Below are positions 7,573-16,914 of a stretch of DNA of 29,356 nucleotides, piece by piece. A program made the position numbers and the translations under genes. Origin of the DNA: Bacteroidota bacterium (GTDB lineage Bacteria; Bacteroidota; Bacteroidia; Chitinophagales; Chitinophagaceae); the NCBI GenBank assembly GCA_023433265.1, contig JAEZDR010000101.1, positions 1-29,356 of the forward strand. The letters run 5' to 3'. The first letter of the stretch is position 1, and the number at the start of each line of letters is the position of its first letter. The notes beneath the pieces are model-generated. The model saw only the letters and a program-made list of their open reading frames with translations. It ran no database searches and was not told the origin of the DNA.

Positions 7573-8511
7573 TTACTGATTAATAGTTTCCAACAATTTC
7601 CTTAATATCTCAACATTGGGCCTGAAAGTATAAAGATGCTTTTTGAGAAACTCAAATTCGCTAACTGTCTTTCTTATATTCTGATTATTCCTTGAAGAAA
7701 ATAGAACGTGCGCTCTATCAGACACCAGCATAGGTTGGATTAGGAAGAGTGCAATTGCGTGGTCTACGACATCGAAGCCGCATGCGATATCTAAATCCTT
7801 CTTTATTGCCCGATTGTTCCTAATCAGTTGTTGAATTTGAGTGAAATGGGAAAAAGGGCTGAATAAAAAAAGATCCTTTTCTGCTATCGTTTCTAACGGT
7901 AAGCAAAATGGCTCAGGGAAACTACAATCGATTTGCAAGACCTGGTAGCAATTTGGCAACTCTTTGATGGTGCTTTTTACCTGGTGGTGATAACTACCAA
8001 TCCCAAACTTCCTAATCACTCCTTCTCTTCTCAACTGCAGTAGCCAGGAAGTTATCTCTTCACCGGAAGCCGTTTCTGTAGTGGATTCATGTAAAAGGAA
8101 CCTGTCAAGATAACTGGTCTTAAGCTCCCTAAGGCTTTTTTGTAGAGAATGCTTCAGCTTGGTTATGGAAAACCTTTCATCAGATGATGGCGAAAACGAT
8201 GTTTGTTTAACCATTCGCCCCCTATTTGATTTGCTTAAAACATGTGAACTGCGTCGCAGTACATTTTGCAAAACCAGATTGCTTAGATTATATGCCGGCT
8301 CAATTCCAGCTTTGCCTGTTATATGGATTGCACCTCTCCTTGTTTGCGCAAAATCGCCCAGAATAGCTTCAGCTGCACCATAACCATAAGACCGTGCAAC
8401 GTCAAAATCTTTTATACCACAATCATATGCAGTAGACAAGTTGCCCAACGCCGCACTCCTTGTAAAATGGGAGGTTAACTTGCTACAGCCAAAGACGAGC
8501 ACCTGGTTCAT
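7573..8511 (-). CDS. Aldo/keto reductase family oxidoreductase
   Basis: This 312-residue protein is a TIM-barrel aldo/keto reductase. The catalytic tetrad is visible: D37 and Y42 in FDVARSYGYG, K67 in TGKAG, and H141 in RFLLHES. The family normally reduces aldehydes or ketones with NADPH. The region between K67 and H141 carries a Ser/Arg-rich stretch, typical of variable barrel loops. It starts two bases after the methyltransferase gene, and its stop abuts the start of the flavoprotein gene. Pairing of a reductase with an oxidase within a glycan cluster suggests a two-step redox conversion of a sugar (oxidation then stereospecific reduction, or the reverse), but this is inference. Confidence 0.82.
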   Translation of the reverse strand: MNQVLVFGCSKLTSHFTRSAALGNLSTAYDCGIKDFDVARSYGYGAAEAILGDFAQTRRGAIHITGKAGIEPAYNLSNLVLQNVLRRSSHVLSKSNRGRMVKQTSFSPSSDERFSITKLKHSLQKSLRELKTSYLDRFLLHESTTETASGEEITSWLLQLRREGVIRKFGIGSYHHQVKSTIKELPNCYQVLQIDCSFPEPFCLPLETIAEKDLFLFSPFSHFTQIQQLIRNNRAIKKDLDIACGFDVVDHAIALFLIQPMLVSDRAHVLFSSRNNQNIRKTVSEFEFLKKHLYTFRPNVEILRKLLETINQ

Positions 8512-8513
8512 TT

Positions 8514-9404
8514 CTATTTAGTAATCACCAAAAAAGTGCATTGATCATCCTCATTATAGTTTATCCTGCTGTCGCGGATTCTTAAAGACTCCAGTTTCTG
8601 CAACATCATTTCAAGGGCAGGCTTTTTCTGCCAGGGATATTTGAAATCGTACACACTTTTAGAGGCAACGAGCTTGCCGAACAAGACGTGTTGCAGCCGA
8701 ATCAATGCATAGCGCTTCGTATAGGTTTGATGCCAGTTGTGATAGTTTGGAAGTGATTGCCTTACACCGGTAAAACCGCTTGCAAGCGCCTTAGCTACCA
8801 GGCTGGTCCTTGTATAATGACGAAAATGCCCAAGAAGTCTTTGATATGATGGCCAATAGAATGTATAGGGAACTGCCACTATTAGGCAACCGCCGGGACG
8901 CAAGACGCGACTTATCTCTTTAAAAGCCCTATTGTCATCTTCTATATGTTCAAGCACTTCCAGGCAAATGGCAACATCAACAGATGCTTCTTTGAAAGGA
9001 AGGTTATAAATATTGGCTTGCTGTATTTCTGCCTTGCCAGCTAATCTTTTCTTGGCAAAGCTCACGTTACTTTCTGCATAGTCAATACCAGATAACTGAT
9101 ACTTAAACCTATTGTGCAAGTCGTCCAGCACATCGCCTAAGCCACAACCTACATCCAGTACCGTGGAACCAGCAGGGATGTTTTGTTCGAAAAAGGAATT
9201 GAGCGTTTCCCTCCTCACTGCCATTCTTGCATCCTTGTTGTAGGCTTCGACATCTTTTTCTTCAAAGAAACCTTCATAAAACGTATCGTAATCATCCTTC
9301 TGAGTAGAATTGAAGGGAGTTCTTTTCATCTTTGCCAGCTTTAAAAATGCAAGGGATATATAGTCCCCTATCCGTGGCGAACTGCTATTCTGTGTGCTAG
9401 TCAT
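8514..9404 (-). CDS. Class I SAM-dependent methyltransferase
   Basis: This 296-residue protein has a Rossmann-like SAM-binding domain: motif I VLDVGCGLGDV at about residues 81-91, an acidic end of strand 2 in LSGIDYAESN, and ICLEVLEHIEDD for motif II with SRVLRPGGCLIVAVPY for motif III. It resembles the UbiE/COQ5-like methyltransferase group common in O-antigen and capsule clusters. The likely role is methylation of a sugar of the repeat unit or of its lipid-linked form. The N-terminal 45 residues and the C-terminal 90 residues are outside the core and may bind the acceptor. It begins eight bases after a GT4 gene. The methyl acceptor is unknown. Confidence 0.85.
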   Translation of the reverse strand: MTSTQNSSSPRIGDYISLAFLKLAKMKRTPFNSTQKDDYDTFYEGFFEEKDVEAYNKDARMAVRRETLNSFFEQNIPAGSTVLDVGCGLGDVLDDLHNRFKYQLSGIDYAESNVSFAKKRLAGKAEIQQANIYNLPFKEASVDVAICLEVLEHIEDDNRAFKEISRVLRPGGCLIVAVPYTFYWPSYQRLLGHFRHYTRTSLVAKALASGFTGVRQSLPNYHNWHQTYTKRYALIRLQHVLFGKLVASKSVYDFKYPWQKKPALEMMLQKLESLRIRDSRINYNEDDQCTFLVITK

Positions 9405-9412
9405 TATTTATC

Positions 9413-10552
9413 TTATTTTGCTATTTCAGCATATACTTCCGCCATGCGAGCACCGACTACTTCCGGTGAAAACCGGTGTGCGAATTGCCTGCAGTTATCT
9501 GAGTATATTTCTTTGCCTTTATTTAGAATTTCCCGAAGAGCCTCGGCGAACTCAACGGCAGTATTGTTTATCCAATAACCACAGCCCGCATCAGCAGCTT
9601 CCTTCCAAGGGGTGTGAATACTTGCTATAATCGGGGTACCCAAAGCCAAAGATTCTGCGTAGACCATCCCGAAGTTTTCACTGTGAGAAGGCAGAGCAAA
9701 TACTTTTGCGTTAGCCAGGAGAAACAGTTTTTCGTCGCCTGATACCTCGCCTGTTATACAAACCTTGTCCTCAAGGCCTCCTGCTTTACATAAGCTGGTC
9801 AGATATTCCAGTTCGCCTTCATCTGATCCGGCAATGATTAGCTTAGTTTCCTGATGATCTTCGAGAAGGCTAAAAGCTTCTATCAAAATATCAAAGCCCT
9901 TTTTTTTATGTAACCTGCCCATTCCCAAAATGAAAGGATAGTTATACTTATCACTGAGCGCTGTTGTATCTGCTGATAGCTCAGGAATGTTGATGATGTT
10001 AGGTACAACAAATGTTTTCCTATTATTTGGAATTGATTTAGCCACATCATTTGCTTCCTCAATGGAAGTAGCATGGAAATACAGTCGAGATGCAAAAAAC
10101 CTGACCGTCCAATGTAGCCAAAGACGTTTTCCTCTACTTTTCTGCGATAAGCTCCAAGCAGATAGTTTACCCCTCGGGCTCACTATAACCGGTTTCCCCA
10201 GCAGTATAGCATAAACGGTAGACCAGAGATTAGTAGTTGACATTATATCCTGTGAATGGACTACCTGGTTGCGTTTTATATCGAACATCAGCTTCAACAT
10301 CATGGAAAAAGAAAAACGACCAATAACGGTATCGTTATAGAACTTTATCCTGAAGTTGCCATAAGACTCTAACCATTCTCCTGTTTTAACCTGTAGCCTT
10401 TTCAAACCATCCGGGTTAGCAGAAACAACTGAAACAGAATGGCCCAGGTTGGCGAGGGCTTTACAGAGATGAAAAACGCTGAATATTGGACCTCCGTAGA
10501 TCGTAGCTGGGTAAAAAGAAGAAGTAACTATAAGAATATTGAGTTGAGACAT
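9413..10552 (-). CDS. Glycosyltransferase family 4
   Basis: I chose the ATG at 10550-10552 (379 residues). The frame is open to 10702, but the extra 50 residues are basic, have no GT-B features and would overlap the upstream GT4 gene by more than 110 bases. From the chosen start the protein begins with LNILIVTSSFYPATIYGGP, a typical GT-B N terminus with a Gly-rich acceptor loop. PRGKLSAWSL follows in the N-terminal domain. LGMGRLHKKKGFD marks the C-terminal domain, and the E-x7-E motif is at E292/E300 (SENFGMVYAES). It is cytoplasmic, probably transferring a sugar to the lipid-linked repeat unit. The gap to the previous stop is 37 bases, the first non-overlapping junction in the operon. Confidence 0.87.
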   Translation of the reverse strand: MSQLNILIVTSSFYPATIYGGPIFSVFHLCKALANLGHSVSVVSANPDGLKRLQVKTGEWLESYGNFRIKFYNDTVIGRFSFSMMLKLMFDIKRNQVVHSQDIMSTTNLWSTVYAILLGKPVIVSPRGKLSAWSLSQKSRGKRLWLHWTVRFFASRLYFHATSIEEANDVAKSIPNNRKTFVVPNIINIPELSADTTALSDKYNYPFILGMGRLHKKKGFDILIEAFSLLEDHQETKLIIAGSDEGELEYLTSLCKAGGLEDKVCITGEVSGDEKLFLLANAKVFALPSHSENFGMVYAESLALGTPIIASIHTPWKEAADAGCGYWINNTAVEFAEALREILNKGKEIYSDNCRQFAHRFSPEVVGARMAEVYAEIAK

Positions 10553-10589
10553 GGAGTGAATTTCAGCTAACTGGAATTTTATCGAGCAT

Positions 10590-11735
10590 TTATGCTGTCT
10601 CCGAATATTGTTTAGGCTTCGTGGCAGTTTCTTTAGACCCAAGCAGATGCATAAACATTTCCTGGTACTGCCGGTAAACCGTATGCCGGCTATACTTTTC
10701 AACTATGTCATCCTTGTAAAAATGAGCAGCACTCCTGGCGTTTGAATAGTCGTCAATCAAACGTTGAAACTTCAATTTGAAATCTGCGGCATCTTCGACC
10801 CGAAAAAGATGCTCAGAAAACTTTTCCGCAAGGAGTTCATGTGGACCGGTAAAACAGTTGGAAGCTAAAACTGGGATGCCGTTGGCCATTGCTTCCAGAA
10901 GTACATTGGGGAAACCCTCATACCGCGATGGCAAAACAAACACATTTGCTATTTGAAAATAGTCGGCTACATTCTTTTTTTCACCCAGGAAGAAAACTTT
11001 TTCTTCCAACGAATTTTTATCCACTAAGGTTTGTAATGGCTGAAGTTCGCTACCCCCTCCGATAATAATAGTTTTAATATCAAGTGAACTGAATTCTCCG
11101 ATCGCATTTAAATAAAAATCAAACCCTTTTTGACTATCTAATCTTCCTACCAACAGGACTCTGAATGAAGTACCGAGCTTAGCATCTATTTCCTGCAAAT
11201 CCGGGTCCTCGTGGTGCCTAAAATGCTGTTCGACTGCATTCGGTAAAAAACACAAACGATGTGCAGGTAATTTCAAAAACCTTCTGAAATAGCGCAGATT
11301 TTCAAGGGAATTAAAGACGATAAAATCACTTTTGCAATAATATTTCCTGATTAGTAATAATTCCGCTTTCGAGAATATAGACGGCCTGAGCCTGAGTGCG
11401 TGAATAGTTGAATTTCTCTCTGATATTAAGATTTTTCTTCCGTGCAAGAACCTTGTCATCAGTAAGATAAGTGCCGGATACAATGACCAACCTACCACTA
11501 AATGAGCGTTGCACTTTTTCACGCAAGAAATAACAGGAAACCATGACAACAAATTGCTGAAACGCGAAGGAATTATTTTGACCGATATCCTGTTATCCAA
11601 TTGATATGTGTTAACTCCTTTCATCAGGATTAATGTGACGTTAGCCATCCCAGCTAATGCATTCAAATAATGCATCAGTGATTTTTCCGATCCGCCAACG
11701 CCTAGTGCGGGAGCGTAAATGACGATGTTTTTCAT
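10590..11735 (-). CDS. Glycosyltransferase family 4
   Basis: This 381-residue GT-B enzyme starts with a hydrophobic strand and LGVGGSEKSLMHYL, the glycine-rich loop of family-4 retaining transferases. VLLVGRLDSQKGFD opens the C-terminal domain, and the nucleotide-sugar site has the E-x7-E motif at E273/E281 (RYEGFPNVLLEAM). The length matches the family. The start overlaps the stop of the methyltransferase gene by four bases (ATGA). The last 20 residues are rich in Lys, Thr and Glu and look like a disordered tail. Donor and linkage cannot be predicted from sequence alone. Confidence 0.87.
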   Translation of the reverse strand: MKNIVIYAPALGVGGSEKSLMHYLNALAGMANVTLILMKGVNTYQLDNRISVKIIPSRFSNLLSWFPVISCVKKCNAHLVVGWSLYPALILLMTRFLHGRKILISERNSTIHALRLRPSIFSKAELLLIRKYYCKSDFIVFNSLENLRYFRRFLKLPAHRLCFLPNAVEQHFRHHEDPDLQEIDAKLGTSFRVLLVGRLDSQKGFDFYLNAIGEFSSLDIKTIIIGGGSELQPLQTLVDKNSLEEKVFFLGEKKNVADYFQIANVFVLPSRYEGFPNVLLEAMANGIPVLASNCFTGPHELLAEKFSEHLFRVEDAADFKLKFQRLIDDYSNARSAAHFYKDDIVEKYSRHTVYRQYQEMFMHLLGSKETATKPKQYSETA

Positions 11736-12454
11736 GAGGCTTCTTTCGTTGCAACAATACAGTAACCCATAACAAATCCGTTTAGAGTACCAGCGCCTGT
11801 CAGTTTATCGCCTATACGAAGATCATTTCCAGTGCGAAGTTGATACTTAATCCACGGATAATAAACTGCAGAAAAAAACACTTTGGAGATTGATGATAAA
11901 GCTCTTCGAATTGGTTTTACTAGACCGGACCGTCCGAAAATACTCTGAAACCAAGTGGTTAGATATTCAAAGTTGGCGAAGTTAATCACCAGGTAATTTC
12001 CTCTTCTTTTAAATAAATCTATAGCTAGACCTTCCCCAGAAAGCATTTCTTGGAGGCGAAACTCAGAGAAGCGATGGTAATCGTGGGGTATTTCATGCAG
12101 ATAGTGCATAAATGGCACTGTCAACAAAAGCTTCCCCCCAGGTTTCAAAACACGAGATACTTCTTTAATACAATTAACAGGTGATGGAATATGTTCCAGC
12201 ACTTCCGTCAGCAAAACGCAGTCAAAAGAACTATCGCTAAAAGGTAATTTTTGTGCATCCACTAAAACGATTTCTTCGTCAGTGCGTTTCTCTGCATCGG
12301 CGGCGATTAATTTACTGAACCTGTTTTTATAGTAAGGTTTGAATGGCAGGCTTCCACATCCCAAATCGAGTATAACAGAGTTTGCAGGAAACTCCGCTGC
12401 ACTGAAATAGTTTTTTATAAACTCCCTGTTGAAAATATCGTTATATAGAGACAT
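11732..12454 (-). CDS. Class I SAM-dependent methyltransferase
   Basis: This 240-residue protein has SAM-binding motif I as ILDLGCGSLPF (near residue 30), an acidic residue after strand 2 (IAADAEKR), LLTEVLEHIPSP as motif II and VLKPGGKLLLTVPF as motif III. The order and spacing fit methyltransferase-11-type enzymes found in glycan clusters. The C-terminal third has two weakly hydrophobic stretches (NYLVINFANFEYLT, KVFFSAVYYPWI), which may be acceptor-binding or membrane-proximal. Its start overlaps the stop of the AsnB-like gene by 14 bases. It is the second methyltransferase of the operon and shares only motifs with the first, so they probably modify different positions. Confidence 0.84.
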   Translation of the reverse strand: MSLYNDIFNREFIKNYFSAAEFPANSVILDLGCGSLPFKPYYKNRFSKLIAADAEKRTDEEIVLVDAQKLPFSDSSFDCVLLTEVLEHIPSPVNCIKEVSRVLKPGGKLLLTVPFMHYLHEIPHDYHRFSEFRLQEMLSGEGLAIDLFKRRGNYLVINFANFEYLTTWFQSIFGRSGLVKPIRRALSSISKVFFSAVYYPWIKYQLRTGNDLRIGDKLTGAGTLNGFVMGYCIVATKEAS

Positions 12455-14243
12455 TGTGTGTGATCAACCATTTATTTAATGTATAGACATTCCAAATAAC
12501 ATCATGATTTATGCTATTTTGCTGAAACCTATTATATATTTTATCCAATGCAGGCTGATACCAAAGCTTGTATCGGTTGTCATTTACATAGGTTAAGACC
12601 TCATCCTTATTCTCCACCAGATACTCATGGAACGGTAAAGAGAATCCCTTCTTAGGAGCGTTTAAAATAAAGTCAGGCAGTGGGGTTGGCAGGTTTTGAG
12701 TCAGATAGTTCTTGGAAAGATTTGTTTTTTGTTCTGCAGCTTTTCGTAGGACTGATTCATACAAATGATGATCAAGAAAAGGCGTCCGAACTTCTAACGA
12801 ATGCGCCATTGAAAAATTATCTATGTCGCGTAGCAACATAGCCCCCAGGTAAAGTTTGCTCTCGTAATAGCTAGCCAATTGGTAATTATTATAACTATCT
12901 TCTGTTATAGGCTGGTCTTGAATCGACCGACGGAAAGGTTTCGAGAATAAAGGTGTATTTGGTGGTATCGAGCTTCTGAAGGTGAGGTATGTTCGATAAT
13001 ATCGATTTTGCTCACCGTTTAACAAATACATTAGCCTCATCAGCCTAAGATTATTTAAGACTAATGGAAATTGAATCTTTTTAAATAACCGCAGATCCTT
13101 CGCAAACTTTGCTCGCTGCAAGAAGTTTAGGAAAGACGGATATCCCCCAAACACTTCATCCCCACCTGTGCCACTTAGCCAAACTTTTATCCCAAGCTTT
13201 CGGGCTTCTGCTGAAAGAAGATAAGTGTTGAACCCATCAGTTGTCGGCTGATCCATTGACGCGATAAAAGAATCATGTGATTGCCGCATTATTGAAGTTG
13301 TGACAACTGAGGATCGAAACGAATAACCATAATGTTCCGCTATGCGAGAAGCAGTAGCTTTTTCGGAGTATTTCGACATTTCGAAGTCGCAGTTGAAACA
13401 ATGAACTTGTTTTCCTAAATGTTTTATTACTGCTAATATAGAAGATGAGTCCACCCCACCCGACAAGAAAACGCCCACGTCCACATCGCTTACCAATCTT
13501 GAACTAATTGCCAGGCTAATGACATCTGTCATCTGATCATCATTAGCACCAGCCGTCACCTGGTAGCCAAGCAGATCCCAGTAAGGATAAATTTTAATTC
13601 CTATTGCCCCGCTAAAACTGATCTCTGCAATATTTGCAGCTGGAAGTTGATAGACGCCAGAAAATACAGTTTCCGGACCGGCAACAAAACCCGTATGTAA
13701 ATAGTTGTTTAGGGCAGAGACATTTGCCGATAGCTTGAAAAACGGAGAATTAAAACTTTTTAGTTCCGATGTAAAATATAACGAATCACTTTTTGTTGTG
13801 TAGTACAGCGGTTTCTCGCCAAACCGATCTCTTGCCATAATTGCACTACGGGATTCGATATCTATGAAACAAAACGAAAACATTCCGTTTAGCCAATTAA
13901 CTGAGGCGACCCCATACTTAATCAGTAGGTGCAGCAGAACTTTCGTATCACTTGCTATGTCTGCCATATTTCCCAGGTACTGAGTTTTCAGTTCACGGTA
14001 GTTGTATATCTCCCCGTTGAAAACAATGACATACCTGCCGCAGTCAGAAAGCATTGGCTGATTACCTGCAGGGCTAAGATCAATAATAGACAACCTTTTA
14101 TGCGCCAGATAAAGATGCTCAGTGGAAAATGAGGAACTGGCATCAGGACCACGGTGATTAATCCTTTCGGCAGCCAATTTCATCTGCTCTTTAACCTCAG
14201 GGGTTACTAAGGACGATGAAATCACTCCGAGGAAACCGCACAT
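12441..14243 (-). CDS. Asparagine synthase-like glutamine amidotransferase (AsnB family), copy 1
   Basis: This 600-residue protein has the two-domain AsnB architecture. The N-terminal class II glutaminase domain starts at the nucleophile C2 (MCGFLGV) and keeps HRGPD (R31), KRLSIIDL (R50) and FNGEIYN (N76, G77, E78). The synthetase domain has the PP-loop SGGVDSS at 261-267 and SGTGGDEVFGGYPSF. All visible catalytic residues are intact. In this context it more likely amidates a carboxylated sugar (uronic acid) or a peptidyl group on the glycan than makes free asparagine; amidotransferases of this family are known in O-antigen and exosortase/EPS clusters. It overlaps the methyltransferase start by 14 bases and the upstream wzy stop by 22 bases. 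Confidence 0.88.
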   Translation of the reverse strand: MCGFLGVISSSLVTPEVKEQMKLAAERINHRGPDASSSFSTEHLYLAHKRLSIIDLSPAGNQPMLSDCGRYVIVFNGEIYNYRELKTQYLGNMADIASDTKVLLHLLIKYGVASVNWLNGMFSFCFIDIESRSAIMARDRFGEKPLYYTTKSDSLYFTSELKSFNSPFFKLSANVSALNNYLHTGFVAGPETVFSGVYQLPAANIAEISFSGAIGIKIYPYWDLLGYQVTAGANDDQMTDVISLAISSRLVSDVDVGVFLSGGVDSSSILAVIKHLGKQVHCFNCDFEMSKYSEKATASRIAEHYGYSFRSSVVTTSIMRQSHDSFIASMDQPTTDGFNTYLLSAEARKLGIKVWLSGTGGDEVFGGYPSFLNFLQRAKFAKDLRLFKKIQFPLVLNNLRLMRLMYLLNGEQNRYYRTYLTFRSSIPPNTPLFSKPFRRSIQDQPITEDSYNNYQLASYYESKLYLGAMLLRDIDNFSMAHSLEVRTPFLDHHLYESVLRKAAEQKTNLSKNYLTQNLPTPLPDFILNAPKKGFSLPFHEYLVENKDEVLTYVNDNRYKLWYQPALDKIYNRFQQNSINHDVIWNVYTLNKWLITHNVSI

Positions 14244-15691
14244 AAATTTCGTTTTTGCCTAAGTATTAGAATGATAACAATAAAGAACATTGCAATTTTG
14301 ATGAGCCCGGAATAGTGGGCGTTGAAATCTCCCCCTAAATAGAGAAATGTTTTCAGCAATACCATATAAAGAAGCACAGCGCCAGCTTTATACCGCCCCC
14401 TCTTGATATTGTTGTAAAGCAATTCAGCAAGCAGGAAGGGAAACAACAAAACAATAAAACCAAGGGCGCCGAAATTCCAATACGCCTCCGCGGGTAAAGA
14501 CACGTTTACTGAAGTTAAATCGTCGCTTTCAGCAATTAAACCGATTGTCTTACCAAAGTCATTACCATAGGCAAGTACTGGTTTATCGGGCCAAAAATAT
14601 CGGGGTATAAATGCGAGCGGAAAATAACCGTAAGTATCTCCGTATTTAAAACCCTCATCCTTAGTTAAACGAACAACGCCGGCAAATTCTTCGATATGCG
14701 AAAAACGCACAACAGTAGCATACTTTTCACGGTCACGAAGAAAATCCTCGTTTTCTAATAGGAAATCTTCAACTGCATAACCAACATTATCGGTAATTAT
14801 AGAACCCAGATCATTGAAACCCAATGTGGAGTTTTCTACAATTCCATACCCAATTGCCTCCCTGAAATATTTTGTGAGCGGAAATATTAGGAAGGCAGTA
14901 ATTGCCAAAGGGACAATATGTTTTAACGCAGGCAATCGTTTTGAGAAAATAAAACGTATGACAATAGGAAATGTCAGCAGGTTCAGTACTTCTTCTTTTC
15001 TTCCTGTCGGTACCCAGTACACAAACTCAATAATAAACAAGGCGATGAATACTTTCTTCCAAATCTTACTTCCTGTAGAATAGTAGTGAATGAGAGCTAA
15101 GACCAAGCTAAACAGCGGTAAGCTCTCAAAGAACATGATAAAAGCGAAGAAAGGGGTGTCAAGGTTTGTTGAAGCTGCGCTTGTACGGGTTACCTGGAAA
15201 TAGACATTATTGCTGATTATAACGTACTTGATTACTAAACCAATTAATACAAAAACAGAAATTGTCCACGCGAGCCTACGATCGTTAAAACAATAGAGAT
15301 CTTGTTTCGAGGTTTGCAGGCTCTTTGCATTTATCCACCGATCAAAGACCGCCAGTGCAATAAAGAACACAATTATGTAATTGAGCGCTTCGGATGAATA
15401 ATAGGCATTATCGGGATTTGCGTACAACCCAATAATGCTGAAGTATATGCCCGGAATAGAGTAATGCTGCAAAAACAAGCATGCCAGGAAAAAAATAGGT
15501 GAAAAGACTCTTTGCTGCTTCACTGTATCAGCAATAACAAAAGTGCACAAAACGCCAAGAATGACAGACTGAATGAATCCGGCGAAATCATACACTTCTC
15601 CAGCGTCAGCAATAGCATCAACAACAATCAAAGCTGTAGCTGCCACTACTGCAATAACAAACTTGCTCGTATTTACAGTTGACGCTACCAT
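14222..15691 (-). CDS. Wzy-like oligosaccharide repeat-unit polymerase
   Basis: This 489-residue integral membrane protein has roughly ten or more hydrophobic helices, and a large soluble loop at about residues 275-400. Signature segments are PTGRKEE (228-234), PLTKYFREAIGYG, FIPRYFWPDKP (361-371) and SLPAEAYWNFGALG (398-411). This pattern is typical of O-antigen/EPS polymerases, which join lipid-linked repeat units at the periplasmic face of the inner membrane. It follows wzx with a 7-base overlap and precedes the first AsnB-like gene with a 22-base overlap. The combination of its position and the exosortase nearby suggests the exosortase-associated Wzy-like subgroup, but I could not test that. 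Polymerases diverge strongly, so assignment rests on topology, loop motifs and location. Confidence 0.82.
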   Translation of the reverse strand: MVASTVNTSKFVIAVVAATALIVVDAIADAGEVYDFAGFIQSVILGVLCTFVIADTVKQQRVFSPIFFLACLFLQHYSIPGIYFSIIGLYANPDNAYYSSEALNYIIVFFIALAVFDRWINAKSLQTSKQDLYCFNDRRLAWTISVFVLIGLVIKYVIISNNVYFQVTRTSAASTNLDTPFFAFIMFFESLPLFSLVLALIHYYSTGSKIWKKVFIALFIIEFVYWVPTGRKEEVLNLLTFPIVIRFIFSKRLPALKHIVPLAITAFLIFPLTKYFREAIGYGIVENSTLGFNDLGSIITDNVGYAVEDFLLENEDFLRDREKYATVVRFSHIEEFAGVVRLTKDEGFKYGDTYGYFPLAFIPRYFWPDKPVLAYGNDFGKTIGLIAESDDLTSVNVSLPAEAYWNFGALGFIVLLFPFLLAELLYNNIKRGRYKAGAVLLYMVLLKTFLYLGGDFNAHYSGLIKIAMFFIVIILILRQKRNLCAVSSE

Positions 15692-16914
15692 TGGTACTTC
15701 AAGGAGATAAGTGTTGCCAAATGAACAAAAACGCCAAGAAAGCTGGCTGCATATACAATATAGACGAGATAAAAAGGCAAAGCATTCGAAACGATGATAA
15801 GCAATACTGAAAAGAACAAAACAATTTGAAAAGTGCGGGCTTTTATGCTCAGTTCCTGCCTGTCGACCGACATAGAAAAGACCTTCAGTACTTCAAACAT
15901 CAATACAGATATCGCATAAATGGTAAATAATGCGACAGACAGTGCCGAGAAAGTAAAGTCTGCACCATAAATAACCTCCAACAATCTTGAGAAGTCAAGG
16001 AAATAGATGATGCAGGCGAATGCGACAACGCTCATAATTATGTGAAATCGCTTTGCTACAAAAACATTCACCCGACGCTTAATATCTGTTTTGACAAAAT
16101 ATGAATACAATACCGTCTGCACCGGTGTTATTAAGAAATTCAAGATGCCATCGAAAAAGTTCTTTAAAACATAAAAGTTACCAAGATTTGCGGGCGTTAA
16201 AAAGTAGCTTAGCACAAACTGATCTCCACGCTGTAAAACTTTTTCCTGCAGGTTTAAAACGTAATTGCGACTTGTGTAGCGAAGTATATTCTTATAATTG
16301 GTTGTGCCGAAACCAGGCTTATGTCCTGTATAAAAATAAACCAGGACAAACAACGAAACAACAGCCGCCACTTCTTTCCAAATAAATACCGAGAAATCCT
16401 TGATATTATACAAAACAAGAAAAGAGATTACAATAGAGAAGATGCCAGAAAACGTTCTTAGTCTTGAAAGTAGCCGGTATTTTAAATCTATCTCCAGGTA
16501 GGAATAGAAAAAAGTAGTGAAAAAATTTAAGACACGAGAAGCCAACATCGCCAGCAAAAAAAGATGATATGTTGGGCTGATGTTGGCTTCGGGACGAATC
16601 CACTGACTTATCCAATCAACCGAAAGGGTTAGTATGAACAGTAAAGCACTTTGCGCTGTTATTAAGGTGAAAACAGTCCGGTAGGTTTCCTCGGATCTAT
16701 CGTTGGTGCGGATAATGTATTGGTTGAATCCAAAGCTTACAAGGATGTTACAAAACTCCACTTCAGCCAACAGCAGTACATATCTCCCCGTCTCATCTGC
16801 ACCAACAATCCTGGTGATGTAAATAGTTACAAGAAGGTTTAGTAAACCAAGTATGGCATTGTTGGAAAAAACATGCAACAAATTAACCTTGAATTCAGAA
16901 ACGGGCTTTTTCAC
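15685..16914 (-). CDS. Wzx-type oligosaccharide flippase
   Basis: This 409-residue protein has about twelve hydrophobic helices and begins with NLLHVFSNNAILGLLNLLVTIYITRIVGADETGRY, the standard opening of polysaccharide-type MOP-superfamily flippases (quoted here as family landmarks: N-x-x-x-G-L-L-N helix then an R-x-x-G-x-x-x-x-G-x-Y turn). Confidence 0.85.
   Translation of the reverse strand: MKKPVSEFKVNLLHVFSNNAILGLLNLLVTIYITRIVGADETGRYVLLLAEVEFCNILVSFGFNQYIIRTNDRSEETYRTVFTLITAQSALLFILTLSVDWISQWIRPEANISPTYHLFLLAMLASRVLNFFTTFFYSYLEIDLKYRLLSRLRTFSGIFSIVISFLVLYNIKDFSVFIWKEVAAVVSLFVLVYFYTGHKPGFGTTNYKNILRYTSRNYVLNLQEKVLQRGDQFVLSYFLTPANLGNFYVLKNFFDGILNFLITPVQTVLYSYFVKTDIKRRVNVFVAKRFHIIMSVVAFACIIYFLDFSRLLEVIYGADFTFSALSVALFTIYAISVLMFEVLKVFSMSVDRQELSIKARTFQIVLFFSVLLIIVSNALPFYLVYIVYAASFLGVFVHLATLISLKYQW

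Noticed and set aside
10553..10702. N-terminal extension of the GT4 gene at 9413
   Set aside because: The 50 extra residues lack GT-B features and would overlap the upstream GT4 gene by over 110 bases; the ATG at 10552 starts right at the conserved first strand.
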